Shown: positions 21,338 through 32,936 of the stretch, piece by piece
How positions within the stretch are numbered: position 1 is the first letter of the stretch
Layout: each line of letters starts with the position of its first letter
NCBI GenBank assembly: GCA_037127255.1
Contig: JBANSL010000017.1
Location: 45,579,745-45,643,744, forward strand
Length of the DNA stretch: 64,000 nt
Reading direction: 5' to 3'
Source: Persicaria tinctoria
Lineage: Eukaryota > Streptophyta > Magnoliopsida > Caryophyllales > Polygonaceae
Position numbers and translations under genes: made by a program
Notes under the pieces: model-generated
What the model was told of the DNA's origin: nothing
Database searches by the model: none
Seen by the model: the letters and a program-made list of their open reading frames with translations, nothing else

Positions 21338-23357
21338 TGTTGTGAGCTAAATCTGCCATATTTTACAGTAACTTTAATATTGTTTTCTGCATACTTTGCA
21401 TACATTTGGGTTAGATAGTACATAATCTATGTAGTTTATGTTTATTTGCCAAATTATGGAATCTACACCAGTTTCCGTTTAAATTCGCAGAATTCGAGAC
21501 ATTTTACAGCAACTCTAAGGAAGGTCATAAAAGCTCGGAAAACTACTACAGAAGTCCAAGTTCAAATAAGCAGCGGAACCAGTCAAATCAACTGAGAGCC
21601 CGGGCTACTCGATCTCGAGTAGGCCTTACTCGATCTAGACGAGCATGTCCGAGCACAGGCCTTGTCGACTAGGAGCCAGACCAACCAAGCTCTGGAGCCC
21701 TACTCGATCTCGACAAGCCCTAGTCGAGATCGACGACGCCTCAGCACCACACCCGAAGTCGGCGAGGAGAGGAGGCAAGCCGAGGACGAGGACGAGGACG
21801 ACCAGGCAGCACTCGCTGCCAGCGACTCGACTCGCTGCAGCGGACCGCTCGCTGCCGTGGAAATCCTCGCTGCCAGCGGGATGCACCAAGACGACGGAGC
21901 TCGCCCACTCGCTCCAGCAGAAGGGAGTTCTCGCACCCACGGATCAACGCTCTCACTGCAGCGGAAGAAGCAACTCGCTCCAACGGAAAGGAAGAACCCA
22001 AGTCCATGTCCGAGCCTGGTCGAGCAGAGCCACCCGAGGAGCCAGTTGACAACACTCCTACTCGATGTCGACAAGGCCCTAGTCGACATCGACGACGAAT
22101 CCAGAAGCTGTATGACGTGGCTTGACGAATCCTACTCGGTGTGGGATTACTTGGAGCCGAGAAGACCGAATTCTATCCGATTCTATCAAGTTACATCATG
22201 AAGGAGAAGATTTATCCACTTGAGACAATTTAGATATATTTAGATTTAATTTCTTTATCGCTTTTATTTATCATTAAGCATTTTAGATATAGTTTTAGAT
22301 ATAGATATAGATATTCTATCCTTGAGTAGCAAGGAATAGAAGGCTATAAATAAAGCCCAAGGGGCTCAGTTTTATTCATTCAATTTGAGGGAGGGAAGTA
22401 AGTAGGAGAAGTAGAGAGAGAGTGAGTGAGCGTCCGATTGAGGTTGTGAAGCGAGAGCGGAATTGGCTTTAGGCGGTTGTAAACTTTGGTTTATTTCAAT
22501 GCAAGTAGTTTTCTTTTCAATCAATGTCTGAGTTTGCGATGAGGCGTGTGTAGTCCACCCACTTCTAGGGTTGGGGCGAGCCCAGCGATAGCCATGCGTG
22601 TTTGCGGTAAAGATCTGACCTTTATCATGTTTTGAGCATTTTCCTACTTGTTGATGTGTTTATTACCCGTCTAATGGAGATCCATGCTAACGACTTGGAT
22701 TATAAACATAAAATCGGTAAAGACAATTAGGGTTTCTTGAGAGAGTTGTCTAATTGTTGGAAAAGGCGAAAGCTTAGTCCTTTGATGCGATTTACATGAT
22801 AATTTGTTTGGTTCTACCTTATGCATGCTTATCGTTGTTGCAAACCCCAATCTTGGAAGCCTTTTACATACAGTTTATTTCGAAAGTCCCAAAGCATTTG
22901 CCTTTACTTTATTTCTTTATTTCGTTTTAATTCTCTGTCTACTCGATCTCAACCAAGCCTGGTCGACCTCGAGTTACCGATTCTCGATCTAGCATCGCTG
23001 TAGCTTCTGTGTGCAGGTACTAGACGAGACGAAGCCGAAGTCGACGAGGACTGTACTCGACATCGAGTAGCCCTTCATCGACATCGACAAGCCTCTGCCT
23101 GTGCTAGCTGCTGCGCTGTGTTCGACTGTCCGATCTTCTGTCGACTACCCTAGTCGAGATCGAGGACCCTGTTGTCGACCTCTGTTCGTGAGATTTCTGC
23201 GCTACCTAGGATCCGCTGACACGCTTCCTCGTTGATCGATCCTGACTTCCCGCTGCTACATCAGGAGGAGGTCTTGTAATTATTTGCAAGGGACAGAATC
23301 TGGTTTGCTTTGCATTATTTATATTTTATTTGCATTCTCGATTTCCTCCTAACAACA
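21338..23357 (+). repeat. 3' LTR of family-A element
   Basis: Matches the 5' LTR from TGTTGTGAGC to CCTAACAACA. Palindrome-tag clusters are at about 21606-22140 and 22940-23180, a TATA-like box at 22345-22354. Flanked on the right by the TSD gtata, after which LINE ORF1 resumes. Confidence 0.93.
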
Positions 23358-24010
23358 GTATATCACAACTCCAATACTTCGTCGGGGGATTCCAAACATC
23401 CCTACCCACAATGGTATGGTAGTAATGTCCTTTCAATTAAAAGCGAATCTGTCCGGGATCTGCTTAAGGATGACAGGCTTGCCATACATAAAATATGGCC
23501 CACCCCTAAGCACATTGTTCATAGCATTCTCAGACTCAAACGTAAATATCATGCATCCCGCCTCCTCTCTATACTTAGACTTAACTCCTCGTAGCCTCAT
23601 CATCTCTTAGATCGCCTTATACCTCGAATAAAACTCAACAAATTGCCCCAACAAGGACCACCCCTAAACTTTTTGCTTTGGCAAAGCCTCCACACACTTG
23701 ATGGCCACCCTATCTGACGTTGGTTGCAAAAAAAAAAAAGCTTACCTCCAACCCCCGAATTCATGAATAGTTTAGGCATTTTCCCAGCCCACACACCTCT
23801 GGGTTTATGCCAATAAGATCATCCTGGTACCCCTCTCCCCGGAGCCTTAGCAACAAGCCCAAGAAATGCACCGTCATACGTTGCTCAACAAACTCCTTCC
23901 TAGGTATCCTCTCATTAATCGTACGTTGCTCAACAGATTGTCGTTCCTCAACAGATGCAACAACACCATTAATAATCGCCTACACATCTCCTTGACCCAA
24001 AGCATCTTGA
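23358..24010 (-). pseudogene. LINE ORF1, N-terminal part (split by family-A element)
   Basis: On the minus strand from about 23770 the frames read SDRVAIKCVEALPKQKV, LLGQFVEFYSRYKAI, then EAGCMIFTFESENAMNNVLR, GGPYFMYGKPVILKQIPDR and PLWVGMFGIPRR. This is the DUF4283-like RNA-binding region of plant LINE ORF1. It contains two or more stops and frameshifts. The text runs into the TSD at 23362 and resumes at 14638. The LINE 5' end is not defined and the left limit of 24010 is approximate. Confidence 0.75.
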
Positions 24011-26607
24011 ATTTTCGCGACCTGGACATTTAAGTTTCCTTGAATTTTATTAGATATATTCTTAGCAGCAACCTTAGGACAAGTTAATGTTGCCCTTAGA
24101 GATTCTATCTAGTTATAATGGTAGCTCCCTCTATGATTGCATGACTTGATATGTTATTATGTTTCTAGCATGTACTATACGGATGATTATTGATATGAAC
24201 TTGTGCCTATATCCATGTTGAACCACATTTCTTTGAGAATGTATTATACTCTGGTACATTTCCTCCATGCTATTATAATATAATATATCTTATTTCTTGC
24301 ATATCTCGTGTTAATTGGCTAAATGTATGTATATACTATATCATGTATTCTTGTCCCGTGTTGAGTCATTAGAATCATCTAGGGTCAATACGTTGTAACA
24401 TGTGCAATTTTCTTATTGTCTACTATTTATCTTTAATAGGTTATTGATAGTATGGTCATCCCTTCCTTATATCCTCATTTTATGATTTTCTTAACTTGTT
24501 AGATTGGTGTTACAACTTAATGCTCATTATATCTCCTATGATGGTTTATTCCTAGCATGTTTATCAATTTATCGTTCAATGATGTTCTCTTTATTATAAT
24601 ACGACAACCTCTCATGCCTTCGTGAGCAAATAGTTTGACACCTTGCATGATCACACACCACGATATATTGTGTTTCCATGTTTGCTTGACGCGTGAGTAT
24701 TATATTGAACTTATTAAGATCACCCTTGACTATGCTCATGTCTTGCCATGTGCTTTCCATGTATAGCTCATCATATGATTACATGTCGTACTTATCCTAT
24801 TATGTCAACGTTGTTGCCATAAAATGTGATAGTTTACCATACCAGTTTTATATTCCCTTTAGCATTTAGTGCGGTTGTTATGATATATTTCAACTTACTT
24901 GCATTTGATTCTACAATGTTATGACCTGTCTATGTGTATATCTTATTGGAGCGATTGTTCATATATGTTGCCTGCAATGGTTACTAGATCCTAAATGGCT
25001 TAGTGCCTCGCATATCTATTGTTGATTTCCGCATATCTTCCTTTAAGAATGCCAGGCGTATCTATTTACATGAGAAATGATAGGTTGCAAGATTTCCTCA
25101 CATGTACATCAGTATAGAACTTGACTATGTTTCCTTGTTACGAATGCATGTGTCGATATTCATTGAGATAGATACATGTTAGTATTAATTGCCGTGATTG
25201 GTATACTCTATGTGAATATGTGTTTTTCTTTCCACGATTGTAAACTCATAGATTTCCATAAGGGCATCATTCTGACCCTCAAGTCAGAACCTTATCCTTA
25301 GTTTCATTGGTGTTGGTTTGTATTTGACTCCGTAAGAGATTTGGGTTGTCCACCTTTGTCTCTCCTCTATCTCCATTAACTTATAACCTCTGCATTTACT
25401 TTGGGACGAACACCATCATTGAGAAGTAAATGGTTTTGGCTGGATAACACTACGTGCGTCGCAACGAAAGCATAGTGGGCCCATAACCCGCAAGGCCTAA
25501 GACCGACGCCGTCAACAACATTGGAGGAGAGTACGTTTCAGAGGTCGGGATCATTTGATATGATTCATAGATATGCCTCGGGAAGGAGGGACGTTCCCCA
25601 TCGAACTACTTATCTTTTTGGGGAATTACTAGTAAATACCCCACTTTGATATTTTATTTGCAAAAATACCTTGGTTTGAAAACAATTGCATCAATATATG
25701 GAAATATGCAAAAATACCTTATTTAATTATCAAAACTACCCACCACAAAAAAAAAACCAGGAAAAAATAAGTTAAATATTTTTTGTATTTACAATTTTTC
25801 TTATATTTTTAAATTATATTAAATAATTAAATAAAAAAATCCGGAATTAAAAAAAAAATTAAATTCCCAATCCCAATCCCTAACAGTTAGCCCCCGACCG
25901 ACCCAATCCCAATCCCTAACCCAAACACACAAGAGTCAGCCACCTGACCAACCCTAAGCCTCATGCGCTCTGACCTTAGCCCGCACTAATTCTCTGGCTC
26001 CGTCGCTGTCCTCACCCTCCGTCGCAACACTCACTCTCCGACGCAGCCATTCTCTGGCTCCGGCTCCATCGTCGGCCTCTACTGTCTTAACCCGTGCTCG
26101 ACCCCAAGAGCAGCCCGACCAACCCTCCGACCTTAGCCCTATCTCTTTACTCAATCTCCCGTCGATTTTTTATCATATCCAGTCAATGTTCATATTTGGA
26201 TTGTCAATAACAATATTCATCCTGTCAATGTGATAATACTATGGTTTCAAGATATATATTGACAATCCTTTATAAATATGGTTAATAATCCTAAAGATAT
26301 GATTTACCGTATCTTCAGTGATTCTCTCCCCGATTATAGCTTCAATCTTGTCAAAGTAAACCTACTGACTTGTCACTATGAACATTACTCTTGTCGCTGT
26401 GAACAAATAACTTTGTCATCTTGGACATATCTTTAATTTCTAGTTATGATATGGATAAAATCGTGTCTTTATTCTCTTCCCTATTATCGACTTCATCCTG
26501 TCATTATTAATTATTAGCTTTGTCATAAAGAACCTATATCTTGTCAATAACAAATTTTATTCCTGTCACTATTAATTCTCTTACTAGGGCAGCGATTTTC
26601 ATCCGGC
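24011..26607. other. AT-rich sequence, no supported gene
   Basis: 24011-25560 contains no domain or boundary I can support. 25620-25860 is highly AT-rich. 25870-26160 is a GC-richer stretch with imperfect repeats of cccaatcccaatccctaac and ctctggctccg units whose ORFs are low-complexity. 26160-26600 again holds only short frames. Confidence 0.4.
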
Positions 26608-26992
26608 TAGTTTAATTATTTTTAAATTTATGAGAAAAAAATATTAAAACATTATTTTAATATATATTTAATTATTTTATATATTTTTTACTTTTATTTT
26701 AAATTATAATTCTCCTTTTAATGATTTTTATATTTAAATTTAAAGGTAAAATCACTAATTATTTTTTAGGACAAATAACGTATTTTTTAGCACAAATGAC
26801 TCACCTATCCTAGTTTAATTATTTTTAAATTTATGAGAAAAAAATATTAAAACATTATTTTAATATATATTTCATTATTTTATATATTTTTTACTTTTAT
26901 TTTAAATTATAATTCTCCTTTTAATGATTTTTACATTTAAATTTAAAGGTAAAATCATTCATTATTTTTTAGCACATATGACTCACCTATCC
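26608..26992. repeat. 203-bp tandem duplication
   Basis: Copy one begins tagtttaattatttttaaat at 26608 and copy two at 26811, with near-identical AT-rich text ending in gactcacctatcc. Copy two lacks about 20 bp present near the end of copy one (the acaaataacgtatttt part). No coding content. Confidence 0.9.
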
Positions 26993-27309
26993 TATTTTTG
27001 CTACTCTCATAAAACGGATATACTTTTGCAAACCGAACATCAATTTGGTGTATTTCTACAAATCGGCCTATCTTTTTTGTGATATTGTGCGATAGCCCCA
27101 TAACTGATAGGATGACGAATTTCGATGCACTGGTATTTTGATATGTTGGTAATTTGAGTAGGAGTAGCCTGCTTTCTTTTGTCTATGAGATGTGGGTTAT
27201 CGATGCTAGATTCATGAATTGGTGATTGATGATGGTAATGATTTGGCAGTTTCTGATAATAATAATTTAATGATGGTTGGTCTGCTAGCGAGTACGATGT
27301 AGAATGTTT

Positions 27310-27390
27310 GTTTGATGATTTTCTTTTCTCCCCTTTCCTTTTCTTTCCCTTCCTCTCTCTTCCTTTCCTTCTCTTTCGTTTTCTTTTTTT
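27310..27390 (+). repeat. Polypyrimidine tract
   Basis: About 80 bases nearly all C and T (cccctttccttttctttccc type). It generates a Lys/Arg-rich artificial ORF on the minus strand. Confidence 0.85.
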
Positions 27391-27456
27391 AACCATGTGG
27401 TTGAGTTTCTTTTGTGGAATGCTTTGGAGAGTGGTAGGAGAATTTGAAATCTTAGG

Positions 27457-28349
27457 TAGGGTTGCTCAGAATATGGCTCGACCCGGAAACTGACCCATAA
27501 CCGAACCGAAAAACTCGGTTTCGGGCCAGCCTGATATGTAATGGTTCGGGCTTCAGTCCTTGAAAATCTGGAGTTCGTTTTTAAGCCAATAACCGTAACC
27601 GAACCGAAATTTTCGGTTTCGGCCCTAAAAAACCATTTTTTTTATTTAAAAAACCCTAGTTTGCTTTAGTTGGAAGTGAAGCGGCCACAAGACCCCGAGA
27701 CCCGTGAACCTTTCTCTTTCAAACATTAGCCCAGCAACGCGTTACTCCCCCTCCACTCAGTTCTACCATTGTTGCCTCCCTCTCTCGCAGCCGCCTCTGT
27801 CACTCAGTTCTCCCATTGCTGCCTCCCTCTCTCGTTGCTACCTCCGTCGATCAGTTCTCCCATCATTGCCTCCCTCTTTCGCAACTGGTGTTAACTTGCC
27901 AGTTACCTCCCTCTCCCGCACGCAGCGGCCTTAGTTCCCACGGGCTCAATCACGAAGCAACAGTCAAGTAGTCTAACAATGTGTGGTTCGATTTCTGTTT
28001 TTTTTTTGTTTGGCAAAATTTAACATTTTCTTTGTGTTAATCTTATTAATTGTTCTATTATACTTGTAATTTCATATTTGTAAACCCATTTGTGATTGTT
28101 GTAAGGCTTATAGAAATTTAGGGTTTATGAGAAATTTAGGCTTTTAGACATCTACTTCAATTTGTGGGTTATGAGAAATTTGGGATTTATATTTCGGTTT
28201 TTCGAGCCAATAACCAAAAAAAAAACATAACCGAATATTCGGTCTTCGGTTCGAGCTTCGGGCCGCCCCTCCCAAAAAATCGGGTCGTCGGTTTCGGCCC
28301 GACTCATTTGGTTCGGGTCGGTTCGGGCCTGGTCCATTGAGCAACCCTA
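27457..28349. mobile_element. hAT-type MITE with 12-bp TIRs and 8-bp TSD
   Basis: 893 bp with perfect terminal inverted repeats tagggttgctca (27457-27468) and tgagcaaccct+a (28338-28349). The 8-bp duplication atcttagg flanks it at 27449-27456 and 28350-28357, the hAT signature. Subterminal regions are full of short ccgaaccgaaa/ttcggttcgg words in both orientations, as expected for transposase-binding sites. No transposase is encoded, so it depends on one supplied in trans. The empty site can be read directly from the two flanks. Confidence 0.93.
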
Positions 28350-28357
28350 ATCTTAGG

Positions 28358-29251
28358 TTTTGATCGATGTTGGTGTAAGATAGAGTCATAGGAAGGAGAC
28401 TTTGGCTTAGGCATGATTGAGTGAGTTTCTAGGGCTGATAGGAGAGGGCGGTTAGGGATCTTCATATGAGCCTTCTAGTTAGACCTTAGGTGAGGCATAG
28501 GATGAGAATGGCAAGATCGCGGGAAATGAGGTTGTAGTATAGGTGAGTAGATTTGACTGAAGGATAGGGTAAATCCGTTAGATATCCTTCAGGGGTAAGG
28601 CGAGTAGGCTGGAGATATTGATCGAGAAACTTTGTAGGAATGATGGGATGATGGATGGGTTATCATACTAGGAGTGGTAGAAATGTTGTAGAAAAGCAAA
28701 ATGGGGATGAAGTTAATGCTTGAGGAATCGTAGACCTTGGGACTTAGGTTATTCGTACTATGAGTAGGAGCGACTTTGGTATGGAATGGATTATGGATAT
28801 TGTTAAGGTCAAGTAGGCTAGGGTTACTTGTAGATTTGTGGATCTTAGGATTCGATACTTGAGATACTACTTGTATAAGGTCGAGGATACTAGAGATGCA
28901 ATTGGAGAATCACTAGAGGGGAGATTGGAAGATTTTTAGCATAGGGAAGTGAAGAATGGACGGTAATGTAAATAGGAATAATGTAAATACTCTAGAAGGG
29001 GGAGTGGGAGGGGGTTGAATAGAGTATGGATAATTTTCACAAAGTATTATGCAGCAATAACTTCAAGGACTTTAAATCGGATCTCAAGGCCTTGGACTGG
29101 AATTCAAAGGTCCTGAAGTTGAACTGAGGCTTGTTGAAGCTACGATAATTCACAATAAAAGTAAGTGCAAAAATAAAAAGAGAACGACACACGAATTGTT
29201 AACGAAGTTCGCCTCTTAACCAACCTACGTCTTCGCCTAAGGTTATCCAAC
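28358..29251. other. Unassigned sequence between MITE and LTR
   Basis: No gene is supported. The G/A-rich plus strand continues the text interrupted by the MITE. 29000-29250 contains a ggagtgggagggggttgaatag stretch followed by aacgaagttcgcctc, which I associate with dispersed plant repeats but cannot assign. Confidence 0.35.
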
Positions 29252-30800
29252 TGTTAGGAGGAAAATCAAGTATGAAATAAATATCAAATATAAATATCAA
29301 ATATAAATATCAAACCGAATCCCAGAACCACGCAAATAAAAATTACAAGACTTCCTCCCGCTGTAGTAGAAGGGAATCTGGATCGTATCCACAAGGAAGC
29401 GTGTCAGCACTCGCCTTTCAAGTCCCAAGATGCTCTCATAATCGACCAGAAGAGTACTCGATATCGAGTAATGTACTGGATATCGAGTAATGTACTCGAT
29501 ATCGACCCCACTGTCAAGTAAACCTGCAACTCTGCACAATAGAAGGCAAAACAAGGCAATGTCGAGTACAACAGTACTTGATATCGACCAGTGGGTACTC
29601 GACGTCGACCTAAAGTGGTCAAGATCGAGTAGTCTGTGCATAATAAAAACCGTATCTTTGTTGTAGAAAATTAAACAGAAGCAAACACGAAATTTGTCGA
29701 TTGAATTCAATAAACGAAAAGCTTCCAGAATCAGGGTTTCAACACCACAACGATAACCATATAAGAACAATGCCAAAGGTATAAAAGATCATGCCTTTTC
29801 ATCAAATAACTTTCGTCATTAACAAATAGGAAGATAGAGGCATTCACATAAACCGTAATTGTTACTAACCATTTTCACATAATTAATCCAAGTTTGCATT
29901 AAGATCACTTTCGCTTCAATAAAAAAAATAAGGATCACCTTCGACTGTCGCAGAAGAATCATGCTATTAGGGATAGAAGATGAAATTACATTAAAAGATT
30001 GTACCTTTGATACATTACCTTACATGGCTACCGTCGGCCTCACCCCGACCCTAGAAGTTGGGTGACTACTAACTCTTCATCATCAAAACACACATCAATA
30101 ATGTAAAGGAAATAACTTGCATTAAACAGAACCAAATCTTACAACCGATCGAAGCCAAATCCGGTTTCGCCTCTTACAACTTCACTCGGCCCCAAGCTCC
30201 AAAAGAAACCTCTAAATTGCCTAACTAGTGTTTGCTCAATTTCTTGAGAGAAGAATGATCCTAAAACCAGACCCTAGGGCCTTATTTATAGTGCTCAAGT
30301 CCTTGTTAATCAAGAAGAGAACAATCTATCTATATCTAAAACTATCTATCTAAAAGCTTAAGATATAGCTTGGATAAATAACTCAAATAAAACAAATAAA
30401 ATTCCATTGGGTAAATATCGGAACTACTCTAATGTGGATAAATCAGTCTCAAATTGGATAGATCTTCGTGCCTTAGCTTGCAAATAATCCACACACCCGG
30501 ATTTCCTCTCGATTTCAACTCGAATTGCTGCCACACGTAGTTGACATCGAATAGAGTTGTGCTCTGCTCTCCTATAATCGAGCTCGACAAGGATTGGGCT
30601 CGGACTCGACGAGTACTCGATGTCGAGTAGAATTGTGCTCCTTGAGTGATGTTTTGCTCGACTGGGTGAATTTCGACCAGGAGGTACTCGACATCGACCA
30701 GTCTGGTCAACGTCGACTAGTTCTGTCGAGTACCTTCTTCCTTGTTTTCTGCTCGATGTGTCCTGGCTCAGCTTTTGCTTGATCTTGGACCTTCTATAGT
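29252..30800 (-). repeat. A-type LTR, truncated at its 5' end
   Basis: On the minus strand the right end is canonical (ending CCTCCTAACA at 29252). Internal blocks match the solo LTR at 38888-40641: tag cluster at 29455-29635, leader at 29700-30080, TATA-like box at 30282-30290, second tag cluster at 30530-30735. Similarity stops at about 30800 in the aactatagaaggtccaag block. The first 200 or so bases of the LTR are missing and the neighbour is a broken hAT transposase. No matching target duplication is seen. Confidence 0.8.
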
Positions 30801-31614
30801 TGACCTCATCTGATGTCTTTGAGATGTCAGATGCATCAATAGATGACAAGAAAATAGTTCCCTTGGTGATATTAACCAGAAAATTACATAAAGTGCGTAT
30901 TCTCTTATCAATCCATCCATCTGACATGACAGAGCAACCAGATTTATTCCATTCCTTTTTATGCTCATCAACCATGTTTCTAACATTACTCACTTCCTTC
31001 TTAAAAAACTTCTCTCTAACATCATGAAAACTTGGTGGCTTAAATCTCATCCCAAACTTTGCAATCATATCGACCATAATTGCAAACTCAGGATTGTTCA
31101 CAACATTAAAAGAAATAGCACTTGTATACAAAAACCTAGCAATATGTTGATAAAATTAATCCCTTTCATCCTTTTTATACAACTGATTAATGGTTGTTTG
31201 AACCTTTCTATTAGACTTGCTAAAAATTTGATCAATCCTGCCCTTTCCCTTCCTATTTCTTTCATGCTCAACCGATCTTTCTTCTTCTTCCTCATCAGTT
31301 TCACCAATATCAGCAAGCATCCTCTTTTTTTTTCCAGATTCCTCATCATTGTCTATTAAAACTGCTCTAAAATAATCTCTAACATTCGGTGGAACCAATG
31401 GACAAGACTCAACATGGTGATGGGTACCAACTAGGTGATTTTTAAGCCCATGAATGCCACCAGAAAATATCTTTTTGCAATGCTTGCATTTCACTTTCTT
31501 CCGCTTTCTATCCACATCAATAGCATGCTCCCATCTCGGATCTAATCTAGCACCCTTCATTCTAGACCTCTTTGTTGGTTGTTTAGATGACCCACTACTC
31601 GACATTTTTATCAA
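30801..31614 (-). pseudogene. hAT-family transposase, N-terminal half (BED finger + DUF659-like)
   Basis: The start at 31614 leads into a BED-type zinc finger (VKCKHCKKIFSGGIHGLKNH, then LVGTHH; C-x2-C and His ligands visible). An acidic region with EEEERS follows, then in the same frame after one TAA at about 31150 the transposase-associated domain: FNVVNNPEFAIMVDMIAKFG, KPPSFHDVREKFFKKEV, CSVMSDGWIDKRIRTLCNFL, then GTIFLSSIDASDISKTSDEV. The frame runs straight into LTR sequence at about 30801, so the catalytic core and dimerisation region are absent. hAT transposases cut and paste DNA; this one cannot. Confidence 0.82.
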
Positions 31615-32353
31615 ATTTCTGCATTACACAACCAAATTATAGGCGGCTTAAAATGATGAACATCCCAAAGCAATAAACATCAACAAAAACGCACTTAAAA
31701 TAGGACTACTCCTTAGATTGAGCACCCCATTAACCACAAAACCAAACAAAAAAATCCCAATATCACATAGCTAGATAAAAACAACAATCATCTACAAAAT
31801 TTCCTAGCAAAGCACTCGAAAAATACAAAATTAAAAAACATAAGACTTACCTCTTTGTTGCTACTGAACCGCAGCTGAGAGGAGCTTCTTTCCACCAGCC
31901 CTCCGCCCTAAGCTCCTCGCCGGAGTCGACCCCAGTCTGCCACCAAGACGGCCGCCCGAACGCCGCTCCCAAGTCCCAACTGCGTTCTTCACTGGTTGCT
32001 GCTCCCACTGCTCAGATTTGTCAAGGAAGAGTAGCCGCTTACGGTTTCAACCAACAACGTCTTCTTCTATATTCAATTTCCAACAAATGGGCTGGAAAAA
32101 TATAAAAATAAAAGGCCCATAGGCTATACAGTAGTCAGGAGGCCCAATTTACGAACAAAAATAACACACATTTGAATTTTGCTAGGATCTCACAAAATAG
32201 TTAGGATCGAACGATCCCACTTATCCCACCGATCCTACACGATTCTATGTCGATCGTAGCATAACCGAGTACATACGACAGATCCGAATCAAAACCCTGC
32301 CTAGCATCCTAGGATCGTAGGATCGTAGGAGCCGGATCGGGATCCTAATAACC
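31615..32353 (-). other. Upstream region of the hAT gene and possible hAT terminus
   Basis: 31850-32060 is GC-richer, with an exon- or UTR-like stretch. 32160-32345 contains many copies of taggatc/gatccta words in both orientations, ending ggatcctaataaccatgg just before the family-B LTR fragment. Repeated short words at an element end are typical of hAT subterminal regions, so this may be the 5' end of the same transposon. The TIR partner is missing. Confidence 0.4.
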
Positions 32354-32844
32354 ATGGTCTTGATTGCGTTGAGTCAATATGTCAATTGGTCTTGATTACT
32401 TGAGTCAATATTGCTATTCTGTAGGGATATTGAATAAGATGAGTGAATCTCTGCGGATCTCTCAACTTTAGTCAAGTAAACCTATGAATATGAATAATTA
32501 ATAGATCAATCTGAGGACCATGAATTCCAACCATTGTCAGATAATTACATGTGAAATGTTCTTTCTACTTTGATATCAATCTACTTTGCAATCATAAATA
32601 TGGTTACGTTTACATCTTTGTTACTTGCTACAAATCATTGGTTTGTCATAAGAGTCTTTTCTTAGAGTTATTGAATAGAAAATCGCTTCTCCCTGTGGGT
32701 TCGACACCTGACTTCATCGGTATACTAGTAGTTATTTGGTATATAAAGTGATTTATTGCCTAATCTATTGGTTTTATGTTTTAGTTTAGATATTATTACT
32801 ATTTGACAAGGGGAGAAAGTGCCAACGATGTTCGTCACACGTCA
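32354..32844 (+). repeat. 5' LTR fragment of family-B element
   Basis: Begins abruptly at tcttgattgcgttgagtc, equivalent to about 41937 in the 3' LTR, and continues to the end of the LTR (cacacgtca). The first three fifths of the LTR are missing. Confidence 0.85.
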
Positions 32845-32850
32845 AATTCT

Positions 32851-32868
32851 CGGCGCCGTTGCCGGGGA
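32851..32868 (+). promoter_or_regulatory. Primer binding site, tRNA-Asp (family B)
   Basis: cggcgccgttgccgggga lies six bases after the LTR end. It matches the complement of the tRNA-Asp 3' end except the first base. The second B copy has the perfect 18-base version. Confidence 0.85.
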
Positions 32869-32936
32869 GAATAGAGGAGTTTGCTTTTCTTTATCTCTTT
32901 CAATTACTCTTTACTTTGAGTCTTTTTCGTCCTTGT

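Larger units (their letters stand above)
14639..23357 (+). mobile_element. Complete family-A Athila-type LTR retrotransposon (gag-PR only), TSD gtata
   Basis: An 8.7-kb Ty3/gypsy element with two LTRs of about 2.02 kb, a tRNA-Asp primer site and a polypurine tract. The 5-bp duplication gtata flanks it at 14634-14638 and 23358-23362, and the interrupted LINE ORF1 continues across it. LTRs differ at perhaps 2-3% of positions by eye, so insertion is fairly recent. The internal region (4.68 kb) encodes gag and an aspartic protease but no reverse transcriptase, RNase H or integrase. It is therefore non-autonomous, and additionally inactivated by stops. Confidence 0.92.

Noticed and set aside
32160..32345. 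Complete hAT terminus with TIR partner
   Set aside because: Repeated taggatc words fit a subterminal region, but the opposite end and an 8-bp TSD could not be found.
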